Source: JAFCEV01 sp964473005 (GTDB lineage: Archaea; Nanobdellota; Nanobdellia; Pacearchaeales; GW2011-AR1). From it: a DNA stretch of 14,311 nucleotides. Made by a program: the position numbers and the translations under genes. The stretch covers positions 1 to 14,311 of the forward strand of contig CAYYME010000015.1 in NCBI GenBank assembly GCA_964473005.1, in the 5' to 3' direction. Below, piece by piece: positions 1 to 5,658 of the stretch. The notes below the pieces were generated by a model that did not search any database, had not been told where the DNA came from, and saw nothing but the letters and a program-made list of their open reading frames with translations. Numbering within the stretch: position 1 is the first letter of the stretch; each line of letters opens with the position of its first letter.

Positions 1-8
1 TTTATAAA
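1..8 (+). promoter_or_regulatory. TATA box of the first operon
   Basis: TTTATAAA lies at the window's left edge, centred about 25 nt upstream of the ATG at 30. Archaeal transcription normally starts about 25 nt downstream of the TATA centre, so the transcript probably begins at or next to the start codon (leaderless). Any upstream BRE is outside the window. No Shine-Dalgarno sequence precedes this ATG, which fits a leaderless start. Confidence 0.6.
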
Positions 9-29
9 TCTCTAAGAAATACTACTTTT

Positions 30-347
30 ATGGAAAAATATGCTTTAGATGCGGAAAGATATAAATCTATTGTAGATTATTTTAACGAATTCCCTACAAC
101 AGTAAGTGTAAATAAGAGTTATTTAGAGGATTTGCGTGATTCATTAAAAAATGCTTTCCTTGAGGTAAAGAAATCAAACACCACAGATATACAGAAAAAA
201 ATATATCTCAAAGGGGAATTCAAAAGATTAGAAAAGAAAGTGCATTCTCTTCTGGTAAAAGATCTTAGAGAAAAATTACAATCTATTGAAGTTTCCAGAG
301 AAAAACGGGAAAGTATTATAGACCAGTGGATAGGAGAGTTAATTTAA
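30..347 (+). CDS. Small helical protein of unknown function
   Basis: I do not recognise this 105-residue protein. It has no signal peptide, membrane segment or cysteine. It is rich in Lys, Glu, Leu and Ile with a helix-friendly pattern from about residue 28 to the end, suggesting a small all-helical, possibly coiled-coil, cytosolic protein. The ATG is placed one TATA-to-start interval from the promoter at 1-8, so this is probably the first, leaderless gene of an operon. Its stop is one base before the start of the TrmB-like regulator, so the two are co-transcribed and it may work with or be controlled by that regulator. The function is unknown; that it is a real gene is supported by the tight spacing and the promoter. 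Confidence 0.7.
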   Translation: MEKYALDAERYKSIVDYFNEFPTTVSVNKSYLEDLRDSLKNAFLEVKKSNTTDIQKKIYLKGEFKRLEKKVHSLLVKDLREKLQSIEVSREKRESIIDQWIGELI

Positions 348-348
348 A

Positions 349-1131
349 ATGTTAGTCAAACAGGATTTAATCAATAAAATCAAGGATTATTTTGATTTGA
401 ATATTTATGAGACAAAAGTCTGGTTAGCTTTGCTCGGAAAAGGGGAAGCATCAGCAGGAGAAGTTGCAGAGATTTCAGGAGTTCCGAGAAGCAGAACCTA
501 TGATGTTCTGGAAAGCCTGGAGAAAAAAGGCTTTGCAATTGTCAAGATAGGAAAGCCGGTAAAATACTTTGGTGTCAAGCCGCGAATGATTCTTGAGAAA
601 CTGAAGAATAATGTCAGAAAAGATGCAGAAGACAGAATAGTTGACCTTTCAAATATAAAAGGCACTGATGAATTTACTCAGCTCGAGGAATTATACAGAA
701 ACGGAATTGTTCCTATAAAAGGAGAGGATTTATCTGCAGCTCTGAAAGGCAGGTCAAATATTTCCAATTATCTGAGAGAGATTCTTAACAATGCTGAAAA
801 GGAAGTTATAATCTGCACTGGCGCCGATGAAATAAAATCAAAAACAAAACTCTTCCAGCAGACTTTTGCCATATTAAAAAAACAAAATATCAAAATAAAG
901 ATGGTTTTGTCAGGCAATGATGTTTTAATCAGGCAGCTGGAAACTATCTTTGATATGAAAATAAAAAAGACAAACCTTGAAGCTAAGTTCTTTATTATAG
1001 ACAAAAAGCAGATATTGTTTTATTTATCCAAGGGAGACAGCGATAAAGATATTGCAATCTGGCTTAATTCAGAATTCTTTGCTCAAGCTTTTGCAACTCT
1101 CTTTGAGCAGGCTTTGAATGGGGGGAAGTAA
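349..1131 (+). CDS. TrmB-family winged-helix transcriptional regulator
   Basis: A 260-residue DNA-binding regulator. Residues 12-75 form the TrmB-type winged helix: a first helix around YETKVWLALL (20-29), a second around SAGEVAEISG (35-44), and a recognition helix starting PRSRTYDVLESLEKKG (46-61), followed by the wing. Residues about 130-258 match the phospholipase D-like C-terminal domain of many archaeal TrmB proteins (strand VIICTG near 153-158, later FFIIDKKQILFYL at 214-226). In characterised TrmB proteins the C-terminal region senses sugars or other small ligands; no sugar-transport or glycolytic gene is nearby, so the ligand here is unknown. A GGAGAG Shine-Dalgarno-like sequence at 333-338 supports the start. 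It sits second in a five-gene operon, which it may autoregulate (inference). Confidence 0.88.
   Translation: MLVKQDLINKIKDYFDLNIYETKVWLALLGKGEASAGEVAEISGVPRSRTYDVLESLEKKGFAIVKIGKPVKYFGVKPRMILEKLKNNVRKDAEDRIVDLSNIKGTDEFTQLEELYRNGIVPIKGEDLSAALKGRSNISNYLREILNNAEKEVIICTGADEIKSKTKLFQQTFAILKKQNIKIKMVLSGNDVLIRQLETIFDMKIKKTNLEAKFFIIDKKQILFYLSKGDSDKDIAIWLNSEFFAQAFATLFEQALNGGK
1120..1128 (+). promoter_or_regulatory. Strong Shine-Dalgarno deciding the start at 1133
   Basis: GGGGGGAAG at the end of the regulator gene lies a few bases before the ATG at 1133 and overlaps the first codons after an alternative ATG at 1118. Its position favours translation from 1133, one base after the regulator's stop, over the longer reading that overlaps the regulator. 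Confidence 0.55.
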
Positions 1132-1132
1132 A

Positions 1133-1345
1133 ATGAACACCCTCGCTAAGATAATTACCGGAACAGCATTTGTTGTAGGTTTAAGTTTAGGCGGTTATGG
1201 GCTTGCTATTCATAACAAAGATATTGAAAAATCTTCTTTGTATTTATTGCTGGGAAATGATATTGCAGGACTTTCAGCACTCTGCTTAATAAGTAATAGA
1301 AGGACAGAAGATTATGCTAATAAAATAAATAAAAGATTAAAATGA
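1133..1345 (+). CDS. Small two-helix membrane protein
   Basis: A roughly 70-residue protein starting MNTLAK. Two hydrophobic stretches are visible: one over the first 20-25 residues (IITGTAFVVGLSLGGYGLAI) and one in the middle (SLYLLLGNDIAGLSALCLI), separated by a short charged loop (HNKDIEKS). The C-terminus is basic (NRRTEDYANKINKRLK), suggesting a hairpin with both ends inside by the positive-inside rule. I chose the ATG at 1133 because of the G-rich ribosome site just upstream; an in-frame ATG at 1118 would add MGGSK and overlap the regulator. It is immediately downstream of the TrmB-like regulator and overlaps the next gene by ATGA, so it is part of the same operon. The family is not recognised. 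Confidence 0.7.
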   Translation: MNTLAKIITGTAFVVGLSLGGYGLAIHNKDIEKSSLYLLLGNDIAGLSALCLISNRRTEDYANKINKRLK

Positions 1346-1554
1346 ATACAAATTCAGGAAATTCAGAGAAGAATATAGAATACTATCACACTCAATTTGA
1401 AGAAATGTTTCAGTTGGTTAAAAACAACAAATCCAATGAGATAGATAAAGACAAACTGAAAGAATTAGTTGATGATTATAAAACAAATTTTCAAAATAAT
1501 CTTAAATACAATAATTGTTGGCCTTCACTATGGCAGTGCCTTAGACTGATTTAA
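1342..1554 (+). CDS. Small acidic hypothetical protein
   Basis: A 70-residue protein that I do not recognise. It is hydrophilic with many Asn, Lys, Glu and Asp, and its central part (EYYHTQFEEMFQLVKNNK, then IDKDKLKELVDDY) looks helical. Its start overlaps the preceding gene's stop as ATGA at 1342-1345, a usual sign of translational coupling, and its stop is one base before the next ATG. Two tryptophans and two cysteines near the end (NNCWPSLWQCLRLI) are conspicuous in such a short protein. No function can be assigned; the reality of the gene rests mainly on the operon spacing. Confidence 0.55.
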   Translation: MNTNSGNSEKNIEYYHTQFEEMFQLVKNNKSNEIDKDKLKELVDDYKTNFQNNLKYNNCWPSLWQCLRLI

Positions 1555-1555
1555 A

Positions 1556-1879
1556 ATGACCCCTTTAGATGAAAGAAAAGTAGGAGAAATTGTTGTTTAT
1601 TTAAATGAATTCAGAGAGGAGAAGCTGGTGGCAATTTCGAAAATATATAAAGAGGAACCAATTGCAATTTTTGCAGTTCCCTATTCAGCTAATAACCCAA
1701 TTAAATCAAATTCAAGGCCCTTTCTTTTAAAAGTGCAGGAAGAACAGGAAAAAAAAGGTTTAGCTTTTCTTGCAAAACCAGGAGATTGGTATTGCTTGGG
1801 AAAAGTTTCAAATCACGAAAAAGAGGAGCTTGAAAAGATACCCCTTTCCCAATATCCTTCTTCAGGCATGAAGAAGTAA
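1556..1879 (+). CDS. Hypothetical cytosolic protein, last gene of the left operon
   Basis: A 107-residue soluble protein of unrecognised family. Predicted strands (VGEIVVYLNEF, LVAISKIY, PIAIFAVPYS, FLLKVQEE, LAFLAKPGDWYCLGKVS) alternate with short charged turns, suggesting a small mostly-beta fold; the PGDWYCLGKV segment around residues 74-83 could be a conserved core. It starts two bases after the preceding stop, closing the five-gene operon that begins at 30. Its last 18 bases overlap the end of the convergent cca gene. No catalytic motif or membrane segment is visible. Confidence 0.6.
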   Translation: MTPLDERKVGEIVVYLNEFREEKLVAISKIYKEEPIAIFAVPYSANNPIKSNSRPFLLKVQEEQEKKGLAFLAKPGDWYCLGKVSNHEKEELEKIPLSQYPSSGMKK

Positions 1880-3172
1880 ATCGCTAATCCCCATATCTCT
1901 CATCTTTCCCTTGTTCTTAATTTTCCAATTTCTCAAGAATTCTTTTAATGTGAAAGTTATTTTTTCTTTTGCATACACCCTGTTCTTCTTTTTGTATGTT
2001 TTTTTATGTTTTTTTCTGAATTTCTCAGCATTTTTTTTGTCTTTTATATAGGGTCCTTCAGAAATAATTTCCCCCCTATTTCTAACAACAAAAAAACATC
2101 TTGCTGTTTTATCCCCGTTATAAATAAATCCCCTGTTTTTTACAGCAAAGAAATCTTCTATTTTTGTGCCCAAATGCCTGTAAAATTTCAGCAGTTTGCT
2201 TCCTGCAATATCTCCTTCCTGCTTTTCTGTTTTTATTTTCAATAACAGGAACTCATAGCCCCTGTGTTTTGCATTTTTTTCTATTTTTTTCAGGTCTGTT
2301 TTTTCAGGTTCAAAGAATCTAATTGAGGGATTTTTCAGAAATCTCCTGCAGGTTTTCCTGAATTTCTCAAAAGTTTCCTCAGAAAGCGCAGCAAGGGCAT
2401 TTCTTTGTTTGTAAGTGGGGTCAACCAGTACAATCGGAGACTCTAATTTTGAGCTGTTAATGTCCATTAAAGCAACCTGCTTATTTCTAAAATGCTTCTC
2501 AATATCAATTATCTCCTTTTCTTTTCCAATTTTTGTCATTGCCTTTATAAAATTCATAAACCCTTTATAATGATAAACTAAAAGTTCAAGAGCATATCCT
2601 GAAAATCCTTTGATATATGATTCAGCCCCGTAGCAATTGTTGGCATAACAGAATGCCTTTGCAATCCTTATATCTTCCAGAATTTTCTCTGATTTGATTT
2701 TCTTCTTTATATAATTGACATGCGAATATGACAAATCTGTAACATTTTCAGACTCCTTCGGGCTTTTTATTTTCAGGACAGGAATCACTTCTATGAAAAA
2801 CTGCGGGCTTATTTTTATCCTGAAATAATCTCTCGAGCCGTGAATTTTGGAGACATTTTTTATCCCTTTAAGTGCTTTCTCAAGAAGATTTGAAATATTT
2901 TTACTGCCATATTTTTTCTCATATCTGATGAAAACATCAACATCATACGAATCTTTTTTTACAATCGTGTTTTTTGCAAAACTCCCCCCGACAAAAATCT
3001 CTGCATTTATCTTCAGAGCCTTCAGATTTTCTTTGAGTTTATTCAGAAAATCTTTCATGGAATTTTCAATTAGTTCTAAATCCTCCTTCGGTGGCTTCAT
3101 TTTTTCCAGAACTTCTTTTAAAAGAGAATCAATCTTCTCTCTTTTTGTTTGGGTCTTGGATTTCTTTAACAT
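1862..3172 (-). CDS. cca: Archaeal CCA-adding enzyme (tRNA nucleotidyltransferase)
   Basis: This enzyme adds or repairs the 3'-terminal CCA of tRNAs using CTP and ATP. The 436-residue length matches archaeal class I enzymes (about 437-460). The nucleotidyltransferase signature GGSFAKNT is at 62-69, followed by the two metal-binding acids in YDVDVF (Asp77, Asp79). The third carboxylate falls in FIEVIPVL, where Glu128 stands at the usual Asp. The class-typical SYIKGFSGYALELLVYHY is at 185-202, and SYSHVNYIKKKI (148-159) matches the usual substrate-helix segment. The ATG at 3172 overlaps arvC by 44 nt; the next in-frame Met (25) would remove an N-terminal helix that the family normally has, so 3172 or a non-ATG start close to it is preferred. 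It is probably co-transcribed with arvC. Confidence 0.93.
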   Translation of the reverse strand: MLKKSKTQTKREKIDSLLKEVLEKMKPPKEDLELIENSMKDFLNKLKENLKALKINAEIFVGGSFAKNTIVKKDSYDVDVFIRYEKKYGSKNISNLLEKALKGIKNVSKIHGSRDYFRIKISPQFFIEVIPVLKIKSPKESENVTDLSYSHVNYIKKKIKSEKILEDIRIAKAFCYANNCYGAESYIKGFSGYALELLVYHYKGFMNFIKAMTKIGKEKEIIDIEKHFRNKQVALMDINSSKLESPIVLVDPTYKQRNALAALSEETFEKFRKTCRRFLKNPSIRFFEPEKTDLKKIEKNAKHRGYEFLLLKIKTEKQEGDIAGSKLLKFYRHLGTKIEDFFAVKNRGFIYNGDKTARCFFVVRNRGEIISEGPYIKDKKNAEKFRKKHKKTYKKKNRVYAKEKITFTLKEFLRNWKIKNKGKMRDMGISDLLLHA

Positions 3173-3548
3173 CTTTCAGACTTCTGTTCAGCGTCGAGGC
3201 AAGGTCAATTATATATTTTCCCTCCTCAAGCTTGTAAATTAACGGCCTCTTTTTATTAAATAAATTTACAATGTCTATCTCAAATTTTCCGTCTCCTGTA
3301 ACTCTTACAGATTCCAGATCCAGAATTACAGGGGCTTTCTCGTCAGTTATTCCTGCAATCTCTCTGATATCTCTTTCAATATGCTCTTTTTCCTGCTCTG
3401 GAATTTCAAGGGGTTCTTCCTTTATTTTTCTCAGCTGTTCTTCACGAATATAAAAGAAAAAATGGCTTCCGCACTCAGCACAGCCAGTTAAAAGTTCCTT
3501 GCTTCCTGCAGGAATAATTCTGGAGCATCTCACGCATTGATGTGGCAT
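3129..3548 (-). CDS. arvC: ArvC/OapC-family zinc-ribbon protein
   Basis: A 139-residue protein with an N-terminal zinc ribbon: Cys5-x2-Cys8 and Cys23-x2-Cys26, inside MPHQC and the GSKELLTGCAECG segment typical of the archaeal family that includes Haloferax volcanii OapC/ArvC. A charged helical linker (about 36-68) is followed by a C-terminal block with LESVRVTGDGKFEIDIVNL (77-95) and LIYKLEEGKYIIDL (102-115), also recalled from family members. The biochemical role is unknown; genetically it is the third member of the ArvA GTPase set linked to vesicle formation in haloarchaea. Here it is separated from arvB by a membrane-protein gene on the other strand and is instead joined to cca. The start is fixed by the conserved MPHQC. 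Assignment is from recalled family features, not a search. Confidence 0.82.
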   Translation of the reverse strand: MPHQCVRCSRIIPAGSKELLTGCAECGSHFFFYIREEQLRKIKEEPLEIPEQEKEHIERDIREIAGITDEKAPVILDLESVRVTGDGKFEIDIVNLFNKKRPLIYKLEEGKYIIDLASTLNRSLKDVKEIQDPNKKRED

Positions 3549-3598
3549 TTTTGATTTTACTAATTTATATTAATCCAAAATCAAGGATGACATTGGCA

Positions 3599-3605
3599 TT
3601 TTATA
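3599..3605 (-). promoter_or_regulatory. Possible TATA box for arvC-cca
   Basis: Read on the - strand this is TATAAAA, about 54 nt upstream of the arvC start, implying a leader of roughly 28 nt without a clear Shine-Dalgarno. A second candidate, TATAAATT at 3562-3569, is only about 18 nt from the ATG, too close for a normal leaderless start. Which, if either, is used cannot be settled by eye. Confidence 0.3.
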
Positions 3606-3642
3606 CTAAACCAAAACAACATTATAAATTTAACTACAAAGT

Positions 3643-3650
3643 TTTTTATA
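3643..3650 (+). promoter_or_regulatory. TATA box for the membrane gene at 3672
   Basis: TTTTTATA is centred about 25 nt upstream of the ATG at 3672, the same interval as at 30, 10678 and 10805, so the transcript is probably leaderless. The 123-nt gap 3549-3671 therefore carries divergent promoters for arvC and this gene. Confidence 0.5.
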
Positions 3651-3671
3651 GGAACCTTTTTTAATGAATAT

Positions 3672-4151
3672 ATGGTAAAAGATTACAAGAAAAGGTTTTT
3701 TAGTAATGGTGCACATTTTATAATTTTGGCAGCGTCTTTTGTTATTATGTTTTTTGGAGTATTAAAATTTCTTTTAGTCTCTCTTATTTTTATTCTGTTA
3801 GCAGCAGTTTTTGAGGGAGTAATCATGAATAGGTTTGTTAGTAATGGTAAAGAAAAAATTTCTAAAAAAGATAGTATTACAAAGCAAATAAAAAATGGCT
3901 CTTTATGGGTGCATGGAATAATGCACTTTATTAAAAAGTATAATCTAACCATTTATCATTCCGAAAAAATAGGAAACTTGACAGGAGTTATTTCTTATTT
4001 TGTTATATTCTTATATGTTGTAGTTGCATATTTATTGTATCAGGTTATCTCTTATTTTGCGTTTGTGATTTATTTAATACCAATAATAACAAATATTATT
4101 TATTATTTTAAATATAGTTATTATATTTTAGATTTTTCTAAAAAGAAATAA
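3672..4151 (+). CDS. Four-helix membrane protein of unknown function
   Basis: A 159-residue integral membrane protein. Hydrophobic segments are at about 14-32, 33-52, 105-123 and 125-146: two hairpins separated by a basic, hydrophilic loop (about 55-100) containing NGKEKISKKDSITKQIK and two histidines around WVHGIMH (79-85). No transporter or enzyme signature is seen. It has its own TATA box and is the only + strand gene within the Arv cluster, inserted between arvB and arvC. Its TAA (4149-4151) directly abuts the stop of arvB on the other strand. Its very AT-rich composition contrasts with arvB and arvC, suggesting a later insertion. It could be an immunity-like or accessory membrane protein, but that is only speculation. 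Confidence 0.75.
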   Translation: MVKDYKKRFFSNGAHFIILAASFVIMFFGVLKFLLVSLIFILLAAVFEGVIMNRFVSNGKEKISKKDSITKQIKNGSLWVHGIMHFIKKYNLTIYHSEKIGNLTGVISYFVIFLYVVVAYLLYQVISYFAFVIYLIPIITNIIYYFKYSYYILDFSKKK

Positions 4152-4565
4152 TTACCTGTTCAAAAATAATTCAATCTTTTTCGGATTTCGCTTAATCTCC
4201 TTAACAATTGTTGCAGGCCCGATTATTGTTACAGCCCCCAAATCACCCCTGATAATTGCATTTGCAAGCCCCTGCCTCATCTTTCCTAAAAATCCTTCTT
4301 TTCCGTTTCCGGAAATTACAGCAAGTTCTATTCCTTTGAAATTGCTGATATGTCCAATCATTGCCATTGTGTCTCCAATCAGCCTTGTTTCCTCTTCTGT
4401 TTTCAGTCTTCCCTGAACTATAAGAATATTATTTCCCAAAACAATCCTGAGTATTTTTTTTATTCTCTCTGTGCTGTCTAAATTCCTTATTTCAGAATAA
4501 GGCAAAAACTGAATAGAAAATCCCTTAATTTTCCCTAAACTCTTCCCTCTTTTTTTGTTTATCAT
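4152..4565 (-). CDS. arvB: ArvB/OapB-family protein (DUF2073)
   Basis: A 137-residue protein resembling archaeal DUF2073 proteins, the family of Haloferax OapB/ArvB encoded next to the ArvA GTPase. Features in order: GFSIQFLPYSEIRNLDSTERIKKIL at about 16-40, a strand and turn NNILIVQGRLKTEEETRLI (44-62) like the family's typical strand-acidic helix region, GIELAVIS (77-84), a glycine-rich GNGKEGFLGKM segment, and a terminal AVTIIGPATIVKEIKRNP (113-130). The fold is unknown to me; no catalytic motif stands out. Its ATG overlaps the stop of the upstream two-helix membrane gene (ATGA, 4562-4565), so it is translationally coupled to that gene, which itself follows arvA. It probably acts with ArvA at the membrane. 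Recognition is from recalled family features. Confidence 0.8.
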   Translation of the reverse strand: MINKKRGKSLGKIKGFSIQFLPYSEIRNLDSTERIKKILRIVLGNNILIVQGRLKTEEETRLIGDTMAMIGHISNFKGIELAVISGNGKEGFLGKMRQGLANAIIRGDLGAVTIIGPATIVKEIKRNPKKIELFLNR

Positions 4566-4933
4566 CTTAAATAATTTTCTTCTGTTCTAATTTTTTGTTT
4601 AGAACTATTTAATAATCCCCTAAAAATAAATAATAAAGCTAAAATAATAGCTAGGCATGAAGATAAGATTAATATAACTACTTTTTGTTGTTCAAATAAT
4701 GTCTGATTTTGTGTAATATTCAAATATTCCATTGCTAAAATTTGTTTAGTTTCATTAGTATAATTTGAGGCTGAAAGAGAAGATTGAATATCATAAAAAG
4801 ATTTTAAATCATACATATCTTTTTTTAGTTCATTATATGATGTAATTGAATAAATTAAACCCCCAATTCCTATTACCAATATTCCTATTCCAAGAATTAA
4901 TTGAATTGTGCCAATTGTTTTTCTTTTCACCAT
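4562..4933 (-). CDS. Two-helix membrane protein with sequon-rich external loop, between arvA and arvB
   Basis: A 123-residue protein of unrecognised family. TM1 is about residues 8-30 (rich in Gly and Ile) and TM2 about 85-105, with basic termini (MVKRK at the start, SSKQKIR after TM2) predicting both ends inside. The roughly 55-residue loop between them is therefore probably outside and carries four N-x-T sequons: Asn57, Asn60, Asn72 and Asn76. It lies between the GTPase gene and arvB and overlaps arvB by four bases, so the two are co-expressed. It is not part of the three-protein Arv set that I know from haloarchaea, and its DNA is more AT-rich than either neighbour. A membrane adaptor or anchor for ArvA/ArvB is a reasonable but untested idea. 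Confidence 0.72.
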   Translation of the reverse strand: MVKRKTIGTIQLILGIGILVIGIGGLIYSITSYNELKKDMYDLKSFYDIQSSLSASNYTNETKQILAMEYLNITQNQTLFEQQKVVILILSSCLAIILALLFIFRGLLNSSKQKIRTEENYLR

Positions 4934-4952
4934 CTTTTATATTATATATTGT

Positions 4953-4960
4953 AAAATATA
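4953..4960 (-). promoter_or_regulatory. Possible TATA box for the membrane gene and arvB
   Basis: Read on the - strand this is TATATTTT, centred about 23 nt upstream of the ATG at 4933, within the 41-nt gap after arvA. It could give the 4933-4152 pair its own leaderless transcript in addition to read-through from arvA. The match is weaker than at the other promoters. Confidence 0.3.
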
Positions 4961-4974
4961 CTTTTTAATTTTTA

Positions 4975-5625
4975 CTAAACCTTCTTTGCTACTTTGAAAA
5001 TAGATTCATAAAATTCCTCCATATTTTTTCCGTATTTTGCGCTGATTCCGACAACGTCATATTCAGGAAATGCAGCCTCTATCTGCTTAATATTGGATTT
5101 CCTTAAATCAATTTTGTTCGCAACAATAATGACAGGAATCTTTCTAGCTACCAGATTTCCGATAATTGTAATGTTCACCTGATTGTAGGGGTTTTCAGTT
5201 GCATCAAGAACAATCACAACCAAATCCATGTCATCAAGCCATTTGATGCTTTCAATAACCCCCTGTGTTGCTTCTTTTGCCCTCATTTTTGCATCTTTTT
5301 TCTTTACTTTATATTTTAAAAAATCCTCATAATCTATTTTTGTCGCGATTCCCGGCGTGTCAATCATTTTAAAAGTCATTTTTTTCTCTTTGTAGCTTAT
5401 TTCAACTTTTTCCTTGAACTGCACGTTTCTGGTTTCATGGGGAATCTTGCTGACACTTCCCATTTCCTGCCCTGTAAAATCCTTGCATATTCTGTTTGCA
5501 AGGCTTGTTTTCCCTGAATTCGGAGGCCCGTAAAATCCCAGTTTTATGTCCCTTTTATTTCTGAATAGCCTTGAGAATATTTTCTTGAAAAAATTTCTTA
5601 CCACCCTTATTTCCATATTAATCAT
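4975..5625 (-). CDS. arvA: ArvA/OapA-family small GTPase
   Basis: A 216-residue Era-like small GTPase. The G motifs are complete: G1 GPPNSGKT (33-40), a G2 candidate Thr65 in PHETR, G3 DTPG (89-92), G4 NKID (170-173), G5 SAK (195-197). Family-specific stretches ANRICKDFTG (43-52), KIDYEDFL (96-103) and LDATENPYNQVN (140-151) match recalled haloarchaeal OapA/ArvA, the GTPase that drives extracellular vesicle formation in Haloferax. The first 26 residues form a basic amphipathic helix (VVRNFFKKIFSRLFRNK), which could hold the protein to the membrane. The start could be 5625 or the in-frame ATG at 5616 (MEIRVV); a TTTAATAA on the - strand at 5640-5647 is about 28 nt from the latter, favouring it for a leaderless transcript. 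It lies 33 nt downstream of the surface protein gene. Confidence 0.88.
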   Translation of the reverse strand: MINMEIRVVRNFFKKIFSRLFRNKRDIKLGFYGPPNSGKTSLANRICKDFTGQEMGSVSKIPHETRNVQFKEKVEISYKEKKMTFKMIDTPGIATKIDYEDFLKYKVKKKDAKMRAKEATQGVIESIKWLDDMDLVVIVLDATENPYNQVNITIIGNLVARKIPVIIVANKIDLRKSNIKQIEAAFPEYDVVGISAKYGKNMEEFYESIFKVAKKV

Positions 5626-5658
5626 TTATCAAAATAGGTTTATTAAATTTTGTGTGTT

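Noticed and set aside
768..1004. Open frame on the - strand within the TrmB-like gene.
   Set aside because: It is antisense to the conserved C-terminal domain of the regulator with no supporting signal.
2847..3242. Open frame of 131 codons on the + strand across cca and arvC.
   Set aside because: It is antisense to two well-supported genes with conserved catalytic and zinc-binding motifs; its Phe/Ser-rich composition is that of a complement of Lys/Glu-rich coding sequence.
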